Shown in pieces: positions 15,317-25,408 of a DNA stretch of 64,000 nucleotides. Position 1 is the stretch's first letter. Each line of letters begins with the position of its first letter. Origin of the DNA: Haloglomus halophilum (GTDB lineage Archaea > Halobacteriota > Halobacteria > Halobacteriales > Haloarculaceae). The stretch covers positions 992,001-1,056,000 of the forward strand of contig NZ_CP101166.1 in the NCBI RefSeq assembly GCF_024298885.1, in the 5' to 3' direction. The position numbers and the translations under genes were made by a program. The notes under the pieces are model-generated. The model made no database searches. It saw nothing but the letters and a program-made list of their open reading frames with translations, and was not told the DNA's origin.

Positions 15317-17692
15317 TCACTCCGACTCCGATTCCGTCTCCGAGTGGGATTCGGACGACAGGAGTTCGCCGAAGATGTGCCGCTGTGCGGCCCGGAGATG
15401 CGTGTGGAAGGTCGGTCCGGAGATACCCAGGTCCGAAGCCAGGTCCTGTCCCGTCTGCACCCGGGGCGACTCGAAGTACCCGCCGCCGTAGGCCAGTTCG
15501 AGAACCTGCTGCTGGCGGTCGGTCAGCAGGTCGTCGAGTTGCGTCCCGAGCGCGGGCTGTGAGCGGCCGGTCCGCTGCTGGCGCGACCGCAGCCGCACGG
15601 TGTCGTAGCTGTCGTCCAGCATCTTCACGAACGACCGCACGTCGGTACTCGATGGGACCTGCACGGTCAGCGTACAGTGCTCGGGGGTCGCCGACAGGGA
15701 CTCGAGGACGCTCCCGTGTGTCGCGAGCCTATCGACGACGCCGCCCTCGGTGGTCTCGAGCTTCAGGATCGACGTGTCACGGCCGTCGGTGACCCAGCCC
15801 CAGTCGTCGATAGAGGGGAACTGCTCGCAGACGGCCTCGACCCGGTCGGTCTCCCGGCACGCCACGGAGAGGTACATGGTGGTAGCACCGTCCTCGCAGG
15901 GGGTGATGCGTTCGAGCGTGATCGCCCGGTCCAGCGCCGCGGCGAACCGGTTGAAGAACTCGGTCTCGTCGGCGATCTCGAGCTCCAGCTCCACCACCGG
16001 CGCTGCGAGCAGGGCCCGCTTGCGCTCGGCGGTGTTGATGGCCGCACCGACCGTTTCGCCGAGTTCACCGAGGACGCCCTCCTCCAGTTCGATGTTGTCG
16101 CTCCGGTGGCCCGAGTACAGCGCCAGCACGCCGTAGCGGGCGTTCTGGAAGCTCAGCGGGATCGTGATGACCGACTCGAAACCCCTGGCCTGCGCTGCCT
16201 GGCGCCAGGGCTCGAACGCCGCGTCCGTGATCTCGTTCGTCTGCACCTCGTTCGTCCGTATCGCCCGCACGACGGGGGCCTGTTGCTCGTCGTCGAGCGA
16301 TATCGAGATGGCGTCCAGATACCCCTCGTCCGTTCCGGCGGCCGCTCGCGGCACGATCCGCTGGTGGCCCCGGTCGGGGGCTCCGATCCAGGCGAACTGG
16401 TACGGCCCGGTCCCGGCGAGTCGCTCACAGACGAGCGACTCCACCTCCGCCCGGGACTCCGCCGTGACCAGGGCCGCGTTGATCTCCCTGACCAGCTGGT
16501 TGGTCTGGGCGAGCATCGAGAGTTGCTCGCGCTGGGCGGTGAGCTGGCGCTCCCGCTCGCGGCGCTCGGCGATGCCGCGGGAGATGCCGACGGCACCGAT
16601 GACGGTCCCCGCCTCGTCGGTCAGCCGCCGGGTCCGCGCCTCTATCGGCATCGTCTCGCCCTCCTTCGTCACCATCGTCAGCTCCCGGGTGTCCTGCCCC
16701 TCGTCCAGCGCCGTCTGCAGCCCGGATTCGAAGTCCGGGATGTCCCGCCCGACGATCAGCCGGTCGAGGGACATCCCGTCGAGTTCGGTCTCGGTGTAGC
16801 CGGTCGTCTCGGCGAGCGCCCGGTTCCACCGGACGAGCCGCCCCTCCGGGTCGACGACGTAGAACCCGTCGTCCAGCGTATCGAGCGCGTTCTCGATGAA
16901 CCGTCGCTCCGACCGCAGCTCCCGCTCGGCCTCCCGGAGTTCGGTCACGTCGATGATGACCGCCTGCCCGACCGGTTCCCCGCGGAACTCACCGGGCGCC
17001 GTGGCGACCTGGATATCCCGGCAGGGCCCGTCGTCAGGGCAGACCGTCATCTGTGTCGGCCCGACCGTCTCCCCCTCCTCGATGACGCTGGCCAGTTCCG
17101 CCCGGGCGACCTCGCGGTCCGCGACCTCGATGTAGTCGAATATCGAATCACCCTCGAGGTCGGCCGGGTGGTCGATACCGAGCAGGTCGGCGACGGCCTG
17201 GTTGGAGTAGAGGATCTCGCCCGTCCTGTCGAAGACGTTGATGGGCGCCGGTGACGCCTCCAGCAGGTTCCGATAGCGCCGTTCACCCTCGCTGGTCCGC
17301 GACACGGTGGACTGGAGGAGCTCGGTCACCCGCTCCACCACGGCGTCCACGGCATCCACGTCGTCCACCGGGAGATACCCGTCCACGCCGGCCGCGACCG
17401 CCTCGCTCGCGACCTGCTCGTCGCCGTCGGCGGCGACCAGCACGAACGGGATGTCGGTATCCACGTCGCGGACAGTGCGCAGCAACTCGAGCCCGTCGCC
17501 GTCCGACAGCGAGTACCGGCTGACGATCGCCTCGGCGACGCCCTCTCTGACGAGATCCACCGCGTGCTCGCCCGAGTCGGCATCGTGGACGTCGAACACC
17601 ATCCGCTCGGCCGCGGCGTTCACGCGCTGCTCGGGGAGGTCGCTGGAACCGACGTGGACGATGGCCGTCCCCGGACTCGCCGGACCTTGCAT
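15317..17692 (-). CDS. Bat-type transcriptional regulator: pseudo-receiver, two PAS, GAF, HTH_10
   Basis: A 791-residue cytoplasmic sensor-regulator. Domain order: receiver-like 1-125, PAS near 135-255 (ASPAPINVFDRTGEILYSN), PAS near 260-380 (LDDGFYVVDPEGRLVRWN), GAF near 395-545, then a bacterioopsin-activator region and C-terminal helix-turn-helix (LTDRQQQVLELAYGGGYF, DLGISGPTFHTHLRAAQRHI). In the receiver the phosphoacceptor position reads VSRYSLSDGDG, Ser for Asp, and the lysine motif is YLPV, so it cannot be phosphorylated normally. ATG 17692 has TTTAG 26 nt upstream. It follows the 7TM gene by 31 nt and likely acts with it and the response regulator. Confidence 0.82.
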   Translation of the reverse strand: MQGPASPGTAIVHVGSSDLPEQRVNAAAERMVFDVHDADSGEHAVDLVREGVAEAIVSRYSLSDGDGLELLRTVRDVDTDIPFVLVAADGDEQVASEAVAAGVDGYLPVDDVDAVDAVVERVTELLQSTVSRTSEGERRYRNLLEASPAPINVFDRTGEILYSNQAVADLLGIDHPADLEGDSIFDYIEVADREVARAELASVIEEGETVGPTQMTVCPDDGPCRDIQVATAPGEFRGEPVGQAVIIDVTELREAERELRSERRFIENALDTLDDGFYVVDPEGRLVRWNRALAETTGYTETELDGMSLDRLIVGRDIPDFESGLQTALDEGQDTRELTMVTKEGETMPIEARTRRLTDEAGTVIGAVGISRGIAERRERERQLTAQREQLSMLAQTNQLVREINAALVTAESRAEVESLVCERLAGTGPYQFAWIGAPDRGHQRIVPRAAAGTDEGYLDAISISLDDEQQAPVVRAIRTNEVQTNEITDAAFEPWRQAAQARGFESVITIPLSFQNARYGVLALYSGHRSDNIELEEGVLGELGETVGAAINTAERKRALLAAPVVELELEIADETEFFNRFAAALDRAITLERITPCEDGATTMYLSVACRETDRVEAVCEQFPSIDDWGWVTDGRDTSILKLETTEGGVVDRLATHGSVLESLSATPEHCTLTVQVPSSTDVRSFVKMLDDSYDTVRLRSRQQRTGRSQPALGTQLDDLLTDRQQQVLELAYGGGYFESPRVQTGQDLASDLGISGPTFHTHLRAAQRHIFGELLSSESHSETESESE

Positions 17693-17723
17693 GCTAGAAG
17701 GTCGCACACAGGGACTAAAGAAT

Positions 17724-18467
17724 CTAGTCTTGAACGAACGTTCGCCACACGGACCACTCCCGTTCGGCGAACCAGGAGACCTGCTGGGCCTGGAGCCACC
17801 CGATGGCACTGAGCGATGCCGCCAGCAGTGGTGCAACCGAGGTTCCGCCCGGGGCAGCGACCGCGCTCCAGAGGACGCCGGCGACGGTCGCGGTGCCCGC
17901 GATCGTGTACAGCCGCGTGAACCGGACGTCGGTCCCGCGTTCCCACGCGGCGGCGAAGAGGAGCGTCCCCCCACCGAGCAGCACCACGAGCAGCTGGATG
18001 TGGAGCCAGTACCCCAGTTTCGGCGTGATGACGGCGAAGCCGGTCGTCAGCGTCGACGGCTCGGGAACCACCCAGTAGATGGTGTGGGCGGGCGCCGTCA
18101 TCGCCAGGAGGACGTCGACGCCCGTGAGGACGGCCGCGCCGCCGTACAGCAGCCGTCTGCGCGGGACGTTCGGGGTACTGCTCGCGGTACAGGCGAAGAG
18201 GAACCACCCGAGCGCGGCGAGCAGCGACCCGACGACCGACAGCGAGAGGAAGAACCCCTTCACCAGCGGCCGGGGGGAGAGGAGCTGTGCGGCGAGCATC
18301 GCGTTCCAGACGCTGATCCCCATCAGGAGCAGGATGTAGGCGAGCCCGTTGTCGCGACGGCGGTAGGCGATGGCGGTCGCGACGAACGGGTACGTCGACA
18401 GGAGGACCAGCACGGCGAACCCGCCGAGCAGTGCCTGGACGACCGCGTCGGCAACGATGGGGCTCAT
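17724..18467 (-). CDS. Stand-alone 7TM sensor (histidine-kinase N-terminal type) without kinase
   Basis: A 247-residue integral membrane protein with about seven hydrophobic helices. Its layout resembles the 7TM input domain found at the N-terminus of archaeal histidine kinases (LGGFAVLVLLSTYPF, NGLAYILLLMGISVWNAMLA, WVVPEPSTLTTGFAVI). It stops after AEREWSVWRTFVQD, where a kinase or PAS domain would normally start. It lies between the response regulator (13 nt upstream) and the Bat regulator (31 nt downstream) on the same strand. It probably passes an environmental signal to one of them through contact or a kinase encoded elsewhere. ATG 18467 starts the first helix. Confidence 0.65.
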   Translation of the reverse strand: MSPIVADAVVQALLGGFAVLVLLSTYPFVATAIAYRRRDNGLAYILLLMGISVWNAMLAAQLLSPRPLVKGFFLSLSVVGSLLAALGWFLFACTASSTPNVPRRRLLYGGAAVLTGVDVLLAMTAPAHTIYWVVPEPSTLTTGFAVITPKLGYWLHIQLLVVLLGGGTLLFAAAWERGTDVRFTRLYTIAGTATVAGVLWSAVAAPGGTSVAPLLAASLSAIGWLQAQQVSWFAEREWSVWRTFVQD

Positions 18468-18480
18468 GCGTCGACCTTCC

Positions 18481-19047
18481 TCATGCGATGAGCCTCCGCA
18501 GTTCGGCCGACTCGAAGCGTTCGGTGTCAAGTTCGGCCCAGGACAGCTCGATCTCCGTCGCCAGCTGGTCGAAGGCCGGGCTCTCGCGGAGCTGTGCCTT
18601 CGTCTTCGTCTCCTGGAGCGCGACGCGCTTCTCGGCCAGCGCACAGAGGGTCCGGAGCGTCCGGCCGTACGACGCCCGCTCCTGGAGCGTCTCGACGGCG
18701 GTCACGAGGTCCGCCCGGGAGACCGGTTTCCGGAGATACATGTCGAACGGCGGCTCCGTCGCGTCGATACTGGGGGCGGCAGCCGAGACGGCCGCGATCA
18801 TACACGCGGGGTGCCGGTCGCGGATGTCGGCCGCGACGGCGTCACCGGACCGACCGGGCATGTGCCGGTCCAGAAGGACGATATCGACCGTCTCGTCGAG
18901 CGTGTCGAGCGCCGCCTCCCCGCCATGCACCGTCCGCACCTCCGCGGACTCGCGGAGCCATATCTCGTAGGCAGCCGCGACATCCGGGTCGTCGTCCACG
19001 ACGAGTACGGTCGGCGTTCCTGTGTCTCGAGCTATCGAACCCACCAT
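18481..19047 (-). CDS. Response regulator with HalX domain
   Basis: A 188-residue receiver protein. VLVVDDDPDVAAAYE gives the acidic pocket, VDIVLLDRHMPG the phosphoacceptor Asp60, VSAA the switch Ser, and MYLRKPVS the conserved Lys. All key residues are present. The C-terminal 70 residues (LQERASYGRTLRTLCALAEK, then helical) match the HalX domain attached to haloarchaeal receivers; no DNA-binding domain is seen. It is first in a three-gene leftward unit with the 7TM sensor and the Bat regulator, so it may modulate one of those partners. Confidence 0.87.
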   Translation of the reverse strand: MVGSIARDTGTPTVLVVDDDPDVAAAYEIWLRESAEVRTVHGGEAALDTLDETVDIVLLDRHMPGRSGDAVAADIRDRHPACMIAAVSAAAPSIDATEPPFDMYLRKPVSRADLVTAVETLQERASYGRTLRTLCALAEKRVALQETKTKAQLRESPAFDQLATEIELSWAELDTERFESAELRRLIA

Positions 19048-19182
19048 ACGTGTCCTTGCAGTGTAATCGACGGTAGCGGTTGGGGCTCGATAGTTAGTCC
19101 GGCGAACACGCGGGGCTCATCATCTAGCCCCGGTCGAGTCCGGCTGGCGGTGCGTCCGTCCCGGCCGGGGTGAGCAGCCGCC

Positions 19183-21132
<1,950 letters not shown>

Positions 21133-21311
21133 TGGCCCGTGTTGCGGTCGCCGAGGCAAGTATTCCGTGTCTCGTGGCGCGGTGTGCCGTCGGCTAGCCG
21201 ATACCGGCACGCACTCGCGCAGGCTGCACTCCCATCGGTACCCCCACGCTGGCTCGTGCCTGGAGCGTGTCGGTCAACTCGGTGGCGCGATTCAGCTCGA
21301 ACCCCACACCC

Positions 21312-22355
21312 TCAGTCCCACAGTCCGGACAGGAAACCAGTGAGTGTTGTCGTATCCGACCCAGCCGTGTTCACCGCGTACAGGTGGCCGTCGTCGCTCC
21401 CGACGTACACCGTCCCATCACCCACCGTCGGCGAGGAGTGTACCGCTGCTCCGGTGTCGAAGCGCCACTGCTCGCTCCCGCCGTTCGTATCAACCGCGTA
21501 CAGGCGCCCGTCGTCGCTCCCGACGTACACCGTCCCATCGGCCTCGGTCGGCGAGGCGTGGATCGGGGCCTCAGTCTCGAAGCGCCACTGCTCGCTCCCA
21601 CTGCGTGCATCAACCGCGTACAGGCCGCCGTCCGTACTCCCCACGTACGCCGTCCCGTCGGCCACGACCGGCGGGGCATAGACCGACCCCCCGATGTCGA
21701 CGCGCCACTGCTCGCTCCCACTGCGTGCATCAACCGCGTATAGGTGGCCGTCCTTGCTCCCCACGTACGCCATCCCATCCACCACTGTCAGTGATGCTTT
21801 GACCCGGTGGCCTGTGTCGAAGCGCCACTGTTCGCTTCCGCTGCTCGTGTCCACCGCGAACAGGTAGCCACCGTTGTTCCCGATGTACACCGTCCCATCC
21901 GCCACGACCGGTGCGGAGGAGATCCAGCTCCAGGTGTCGAAACACCACTGCTCGCTTCCGCTGCTCGTGTCCACCGCGTACAGGTAGCCACCGCTGTTCC
22001 CGACGTACACCGTCCCATCCGCCACCGCCACCGGGTAAGCAACCGAGACCTCGGTGTCGAAGCGCCACTGCTCGCTCCCACTGCGTGCATCAACCGCATA
22101 CAGACAGTCGTCGTCACTCCCGACGTACACCGTTCCGCCCACCACCGTCGGTGGGCAACGGACTGTATCCTCGGTTTCGAAGCGCCACTGCCCGTCGCCG
22201 CTGCCCTTCTCCACCGCGTACAGGTTCTCCCCACTCACGACGTACACCGTTCCGTCCACCACCGTCGGTGAGGAACTGATTCCATCCCCGGCTTCGAAGC
22301 GCCACTGCTCGGTTCCGGGCACGGGTCCCTCTCCCCCGCTCTCGGATTCACGCAT
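21312..22355 (-). CDS. PQQ-like eight-bladed beta-propeller protein
   Basis: A 347-residue protein made of eight 40-residue repeats of the form GSEQWRFDT, then DGTVYVGS and LYAVD. This is one per blade, enough to close an eight-bladed propeller as in BamB or PQQ enzymes. The repeats are also near-identical at DNA level (120-bp period), suggesting recent expansion. No signal peptide, Tat motif, lipobox or anchor is present, and no catalytic metal site is evident, so it is probably a binding scaffold. ATG 22355 is selected because TTTATG is centred 28 nt upstream; the frame is open to 22457. Confidence 0.75.
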   Translation of the reverse strand: MRESESGGEGPVPGTEQWRFEAGDGISSSPTVVDGTVYVVSGENLYAVEKGSGDGQWRFETEDTVRCPPTVVGGTVYVGSDDDCLYAVDARSGSEQWRFDTEVSVAYPVAVADGTVYVGNSGGYLYAVDTSSGSEQWCFDTWSWISSAPVVADGTVYIGNNGGYLFAVDTSSGSEQWRFDTGHRVKASLTVVDGMAYVGSKDGHLYAVDARSGSEQWRVDIGGSVYAPPVVADGTAYVGSTDGGLYAVDARSGSEQWRFETEAPIHASPTEADGTVYVGSDDGRLYAVDTNGGSEQWRFDTGAAVHSSPTVGDGTVYVGSDDGHLYAVNTAGSDTTTLTGFLSGLWD

Positions 22356-22380
22356 CGGCTCCGGCGACTCGACAGACACG

Positions 22381-22386
22381 CATAAA
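22381..22386 (-). promoter_or_regulatory. TATA element of the propeller gene
   Basis: TTTATG on the minus strand, centred 28 nt before ATG 22355. It rules out the longer frame beginning at 22457 and implies a leaderless mRNA. Confidence 0.55.
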
Positions 22387-22466
22387 CCTAGGCTGTGACG
22401 ACTGTCCCCGGATCCGTCGACATCCCGCTGGAACACAGGGGTTCCACCGAGCGGCACAGAGACGCA

Positions 22467-22754
22467 CTACGGCCCCTCGTCGGACTCGATATCGTGCTTC
22501 GTGCGGTCGGACTCCGCCTCCCCGGGGACGATACCGACCCCGACGAGCGTTATCAGAACCCCGGAGAGTAGTACGGTTGCGCGTGCGAAGAGTGTGTTCG
22601 GGAGCCCGAGAAGTTCGACGAACAGGTCGATATAGATACCATCCCACTGACGGCCGAATCCGTGTAGCCCCGTCCCGGCCCAGAAGCAGAGGAAGCCGGC
22701 GAAGATCAGACTGGATCCCACACCAGTCCGTAACGGGGAGTCCTCCATCGCCAT
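22467..22754 (-). CDS. Small membrane protein, 95 aa
   Basis: Two hydrophobic helices are visible (GVGSSLIFAGFLCFWAGTGL and LFARATVLLSGVLITLVGVG) joined by a short loop with aromatic residues. The acidic, charged C-terminus probably faces the cytoplasm. No family is recognised. ATG 22754 or 22748 could be the start; upstream sequence in frame is arginine-rich and looks non-coding. It lies just upstream of the propeller gene on the same strand, but that gene has its own TATA element, so an operon is not required. Confidence 0.5.
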   Translation of the reverse strand: MAMEDSPLRTGVGSSLIFAGFLCFWAGTGLHGFGRQWDGIYIDLFVELLGLPNTLFARATVLLSGVLITLVGVGIVPGEAESDRTKHDIESDEGP

Positions 22755-22863
22755 GCGCGATACCACGGCAACCGACCGGCGTAGTGGTTCGTCTGAACGG
22801 GGTCGGCGCCGAATCGAGGGGGACCGCACGAGTCCAGCAACTGACCGAGTGGAGGAGGAAGGA

Positions 22864-22941
22864 AGTGGACTCGCGGGGGTCTCGCGAGCGGAGCGAGTGA
22901 GACCACGCGAGGGAACGAACGAAGTGAGTGGACTCGCGGGG
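22864..22941 (-). repeat. Duplicated 3' end of tRNA-Ala with hairpin between copies
   Basis: AGTGGACTCGCGGGG occurs at 22927-22941, where it covers the tRNA 3' end, and again at 22864-22878. A hairpin-like GTCTCGCGAGCGGAGCGAG and TGAGAC lie between them. The arrangement mirrors the duplication after tRNA-Pro and could be an old integration scar or processing signal. Confidence 0.6.
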
Positions 22942-23000
22942 ATTTGAACCCCGGGCCTTCCCCGTGCCAGGGGGATGATCTACCACTGATCTACGAGCCC
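22929..23000 (-). tRNA. tRNA-Ala (GGC)
   Basis: The minus strand reads GGGCTCG at the 5' end and CGAGTCC at the 3' end; the third pair is G3-U70, the alanine identity element. The anticodon stem TCCCC/GGGGA encloses CTGGCAC, giving anticodon GGC. The T arm contains GGTTCAAATCC and the discriminator is A. No intron, and CCA is not encoded. Confidence 0.95.
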
Positions 23001-23328
23001 GCGCAGTCGATTCTGAGTCCAGCCGCGGGCATAAACCCATCGTCATCCCACCGCGCGTGGCCCGGCATGGCACGCGCGGGGGCAACGGAAACCGTTTAGT
23101 CGCTGAGGAGTCCAGCACGGGTGGGAACAGCACAGCCGCATATCCGACTCGCCGCCCGTTCGGGCGGCTTGGGAGTGCGGAAGTGCAGGCCGACAGCGGC
23201 GCGTTGCCGCACCCGGCCACACGCTCGCAGCCCCTCGCGCGGTCGGCGCGCGGGCGACACCGTCCGAGGTGTCTGCCGAGGGGGCACGCGGCTCGTGCGG
23301 TTCCAATCACACAGCTACGAGTATACAC
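23001..23328 (+). other. Long non-coding leader region upstream of rpsO
   Basis: There is no credible gene in 328 nt. The stretch holds CGGAAACCGTTTAGTC near 23088-23103, shaped like a BRE/TATA pair. Downstream are a UUCG-type hairpin CCGCCC-GTTC-GGGCGG near 23152-23167 and a second hairpin GCGGC-GCGTT-GCCGC. A structured 5' leader for the ribosomal operon, or a separate small RNA, is possible; neither is proven. Confidence 0.4.
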
Positions 23329-23793
23329 ATGGCACGAATGCATACCCGCCGTCGCGGCTCGTCCGGTTCGGACAAGCCCGCGACCGACGAACCGCCGGAG
23401 TGGAGCGACGTGGACGAGGACGCCGTCGAGGAGCGCGTCGTCGAACTCGCAGAGCAGGGGCACGACCCGTCCCAGATCGGGATGAAGCTGCGCGACGAGG
23501 GCGTCCAAGGCACGCCGATTCCCGACGTCAAGCTCGCCACGGGCAAGAAGGTCACCGAGATCCTCGAGGAGCACGACGCCTCCCCCGAGGTCCCGGAGGA
23601 CCTGTACAACCTGCTCGAGCGCGCCGTGCGCCTGCGCGAGCACATGGACGAGAACCCCGGCGACGCACAGAACAAGCGCGCGCTCCAGAACACGGAGTCG
23701 AAGATCCGCCGGCTCGCCGACTACTACCGCGGCGACGAGCTGGACACGGACTTCACGTACACCTACGAGCTCGCGAAGGAGCTCACCGAGTAA
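23329..23793 (+). CDS. rps15: 30S ribosomal protein S15 (archaeal S15P/S13E)
   Basis: A 154-residue protein of the archaeal/eukaryotic S15 type, longer at the N-terminus than bacterial S15. MARMHTRRRGSSGSDKP starts it, and WSDVDEDAVEERVVELAEQG and GMKLRDEGVQGTPIPDVK are family signatures. The C-terminal four-helix part (LYNLLERAVRLREHM, NKRALQNTESKIRRLADYYR) binds 16S rRNA at the central domain. ATG 23329 precedes the basic conserved start exactly. It is first in a tightly packed operon with recJ-like, pcc1 and rps3ae, an arrangement conserved in many archaea. Confidence 0.95.
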   Translation: MARMHTRRRGSSGSDKPATDEPPEWSDVDEDAVEERVVELAEQGHDPSQIGMKLRDEGVQGTPIPDVKLATGKKVTEILEEHDASPEVPEDLYNLLERAVRLREHMDENPGDAQNKRALQNTESKIRRLADYYRGDELDTDFTYTYELAKELTE

Positions 23794-23807
23794 CCCCCTG
23801 TCCACCA

Positions 23808-25025
23808 ATGGCCGCCGCCGACCCGTCCGACGGGCACGCCCCCGGTGAGAGCGTCGCCGCCGCCTGCCGCGAAGCCGGCCTCGTCCGGCTCGTGGCGACG
23901 AGCGACGGCGACGCGCTCGCCGCGACGGGTGTCCTCGCGCGGGCGCTCTCGGCGACCGGCATCCCGTTCCAGGCCTCCGTCCACCCGTTCCCGGCCGAGA
24001 CACGCGGCGACGGCACGGACGCGGACGCGACGGTGACCGTCGGCGCACCCGGCGGCGATGTCGCGCTCGACGGCCATCCCGCGAGCCCCGCGGCCTACGC
24101 GGCCGCTCGCGACATCGCGCCCGACGCCGCCGACCCGACGCTCGCACTCGCGGGCGTGCTGGCGGCCGGCGCTGCACCGGGCGACGACCCGACGACGCTC
24201 GCCGACGACGCCACCGCCGCCGGCTGCGACCGCCGGCCCGGCGTGGGCGTCCCGACCGCGGACCTCGCGGACGGACTGGCACACACGACGCTAGTCCACA
24301 CGCCCGACTCTGGCGACATCGAGGCGTACCGCGCGGCACTCGCCGAGCGGGACCTGCCCACCGAGCGGACCGGCGACACCAGCGAGGACGACACCGCAGC
24401 GGGCGAGGCCCGCGAGGACGCCGGCCGCCGGCTGGCGTCGTTGCTGGCGTTCGACGCCGTCCGGTCCGGCGAGGCGCCGCCGCGAGCGGCCGACGCGGCA
24501 GAGCGTGCGCTCCGGCCCCACGCCGGCGCGCGCTGCCCGTTCGCGACGGTCGAGGGGTATGCCGACGTACTCGACGCGACGGCGCGCCGCGCGCCCGGCA
24601 CGGGCGTCGCGCTCGCACTCGGGCACGATGCCCGCGAGGCCGCGCTCGACGCGTGGCGCGAGCACGCAAGTGCCGCCCACCACGCGCTCCGCGCGGCCGA
24701 CACCAGCCGGTACGACGGCTGTGTCGCGGTGGTCACGCGGACCGGCCCCGTCGAGACGGTCGCACGACTGGTTCGTGACTTCCGCTCGCCCGAGCCCGCG
24801 GTCCTCGTCATCGGTGACGGGGAGGCCGCGGCCGCGGGCGACGGCGTCGATGTCGGCGAGCCGCTGCGGGCGACCGCGGCGGCTGGCGGTCCGTCCGGCG
24901 GGCGAGCCTCGTCGGACGGGTCCGGCGGTGGCACGAGCCACGCGCGCGGCGAGACGGCGTACGCCCGGCTGGACACGAGCGACCCGACGGGACTCCTCGA
25001 CGCGTTCCGGGAGGAACTGGCATGA
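23808..25025 (+). CDS. RecJ-like / Cdc45-like DHH-family protein, probably inactive
   Basis: A 405-residue, very alanine- and acid-rich protein of the kind annotated RecJ-like exonuclease in haloarchaea and found after rpsO in archaeal genomes. The start (GLVRLVATSDGDALAATGVLARAL) retains the shape of motif I. GVGVPTADLADGLAHTTLVH aligns with the family middle region. However, no DHH triplet and no Gly-Gly DHHA1 motif can be found, so metal-dependent nuclease activity is doubtful. A structural role in the replicative helicase complex, like eukaryotic Cdc45, is one option. The gene follows rpsO by 14 nt and overlaps pcc1 by 4 nt. Confidence 0.72.
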   Translation: MAAADPSDGHAPGESVAAACREAGLVRLVATSDGDALAATGVLARALSATGIPFQASVHPFPAETRGDGTDADATVTVGAPGGDVALDGHPASPAAYAAARDIAPDAADPTLALAGVLAAGAAPGDDPTTLADDATAAGCDRRPGVGVPTADLADGLAHTTLVHTPDSGDIEAYRAALAERDLPTERTGDTSEDDTAAGEAREDAGRRLASLLAFDAVRSGEAPPRAADAAERALRPHAGARCPFATVEGYADVLDATARRAPGTGVALALGHDAREAALDAWREHASAAHHALRAADTSRYDGCVAVVTRTGPVETVARLVRDFRSPEPAVLVIGDGEAAAAGDGVDVGEPLRATAAAGGPSGGRASSDGSGGGTSHARGETAYARLDTSDPTGLLDAFREELA

Positions 25026-25408
25026 GCGGGGCCGACGCTGCCGGCGACGGCGCGGACGGCGTCCGCAAGCGTGCCACCCTCCGGACGCGCCACGACGACC
25101 CCGCGGTCGTCGCCCGAGCGGTCCGGCCGGACAACACGGACGCGATGGAGACCGCAGTGGCCGAGGACCGCGTCGTCACGCGCATCGAGCGCCCGACGAC
25201 CGGTGGCCTGCGCTCGACCGTCGACGACTACGTGGTCAACCTCCGCGTGGCCGAGCAGGTCGCGGCGACCGCTCGGGGCGAGGCGACGACCGCGGTGGAC
25301 GACCGGGACGCGGCGGCCGTGGATGGTGACGCGGCGGACGAGAGCGAGGAGGCATCGGGCGGTACGAACGACAGCGACATCACCACAGACGACACACACG
25401 ACACATGA
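25022..25408 (+). CDS. KEOPS complex subunit Pcc1-like
   Basis: A 128-residue protein. Residues 15-85 (KRATLRTRHDDPAVVARAVRP, TRIERPTTGGLRSTVDDYVVNL, AEQVA) match the small Pcc1/CTAG fold that dimerises KEOPS, the complex making t6A37 in ANN-decoding tRNAs. The last 45 residues are an Asp/Ala/Thr-rich tail unlikely to be folded. The start ATG overlaps the preceding stop (ATGA) and its own stop overlaps the rps3ae start the same way, so all four genes are coupled. Position between recJ-like and S3Ae is the conserved archaeal one. Confidence 0.85.
   Translation: MSGADAAGDGADGVRKRATLRTRHDDPAVVARAVRPDNTDAMETAVAEDRVVTRIERPTTGGLRSTVDDYVVNLRVAEQVAATARGEATTAVDDRDAAAVDGDAADESEEASGGTNDSDITTDDTHDT

Noticed and set aside
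21312-22355. Regular 120-bp repeats considered as a CRISPR-like array
   Set aside because: Repeats are coding beta-propeller blades in one frame with no unique spacers, and no cas genes occur in the window.
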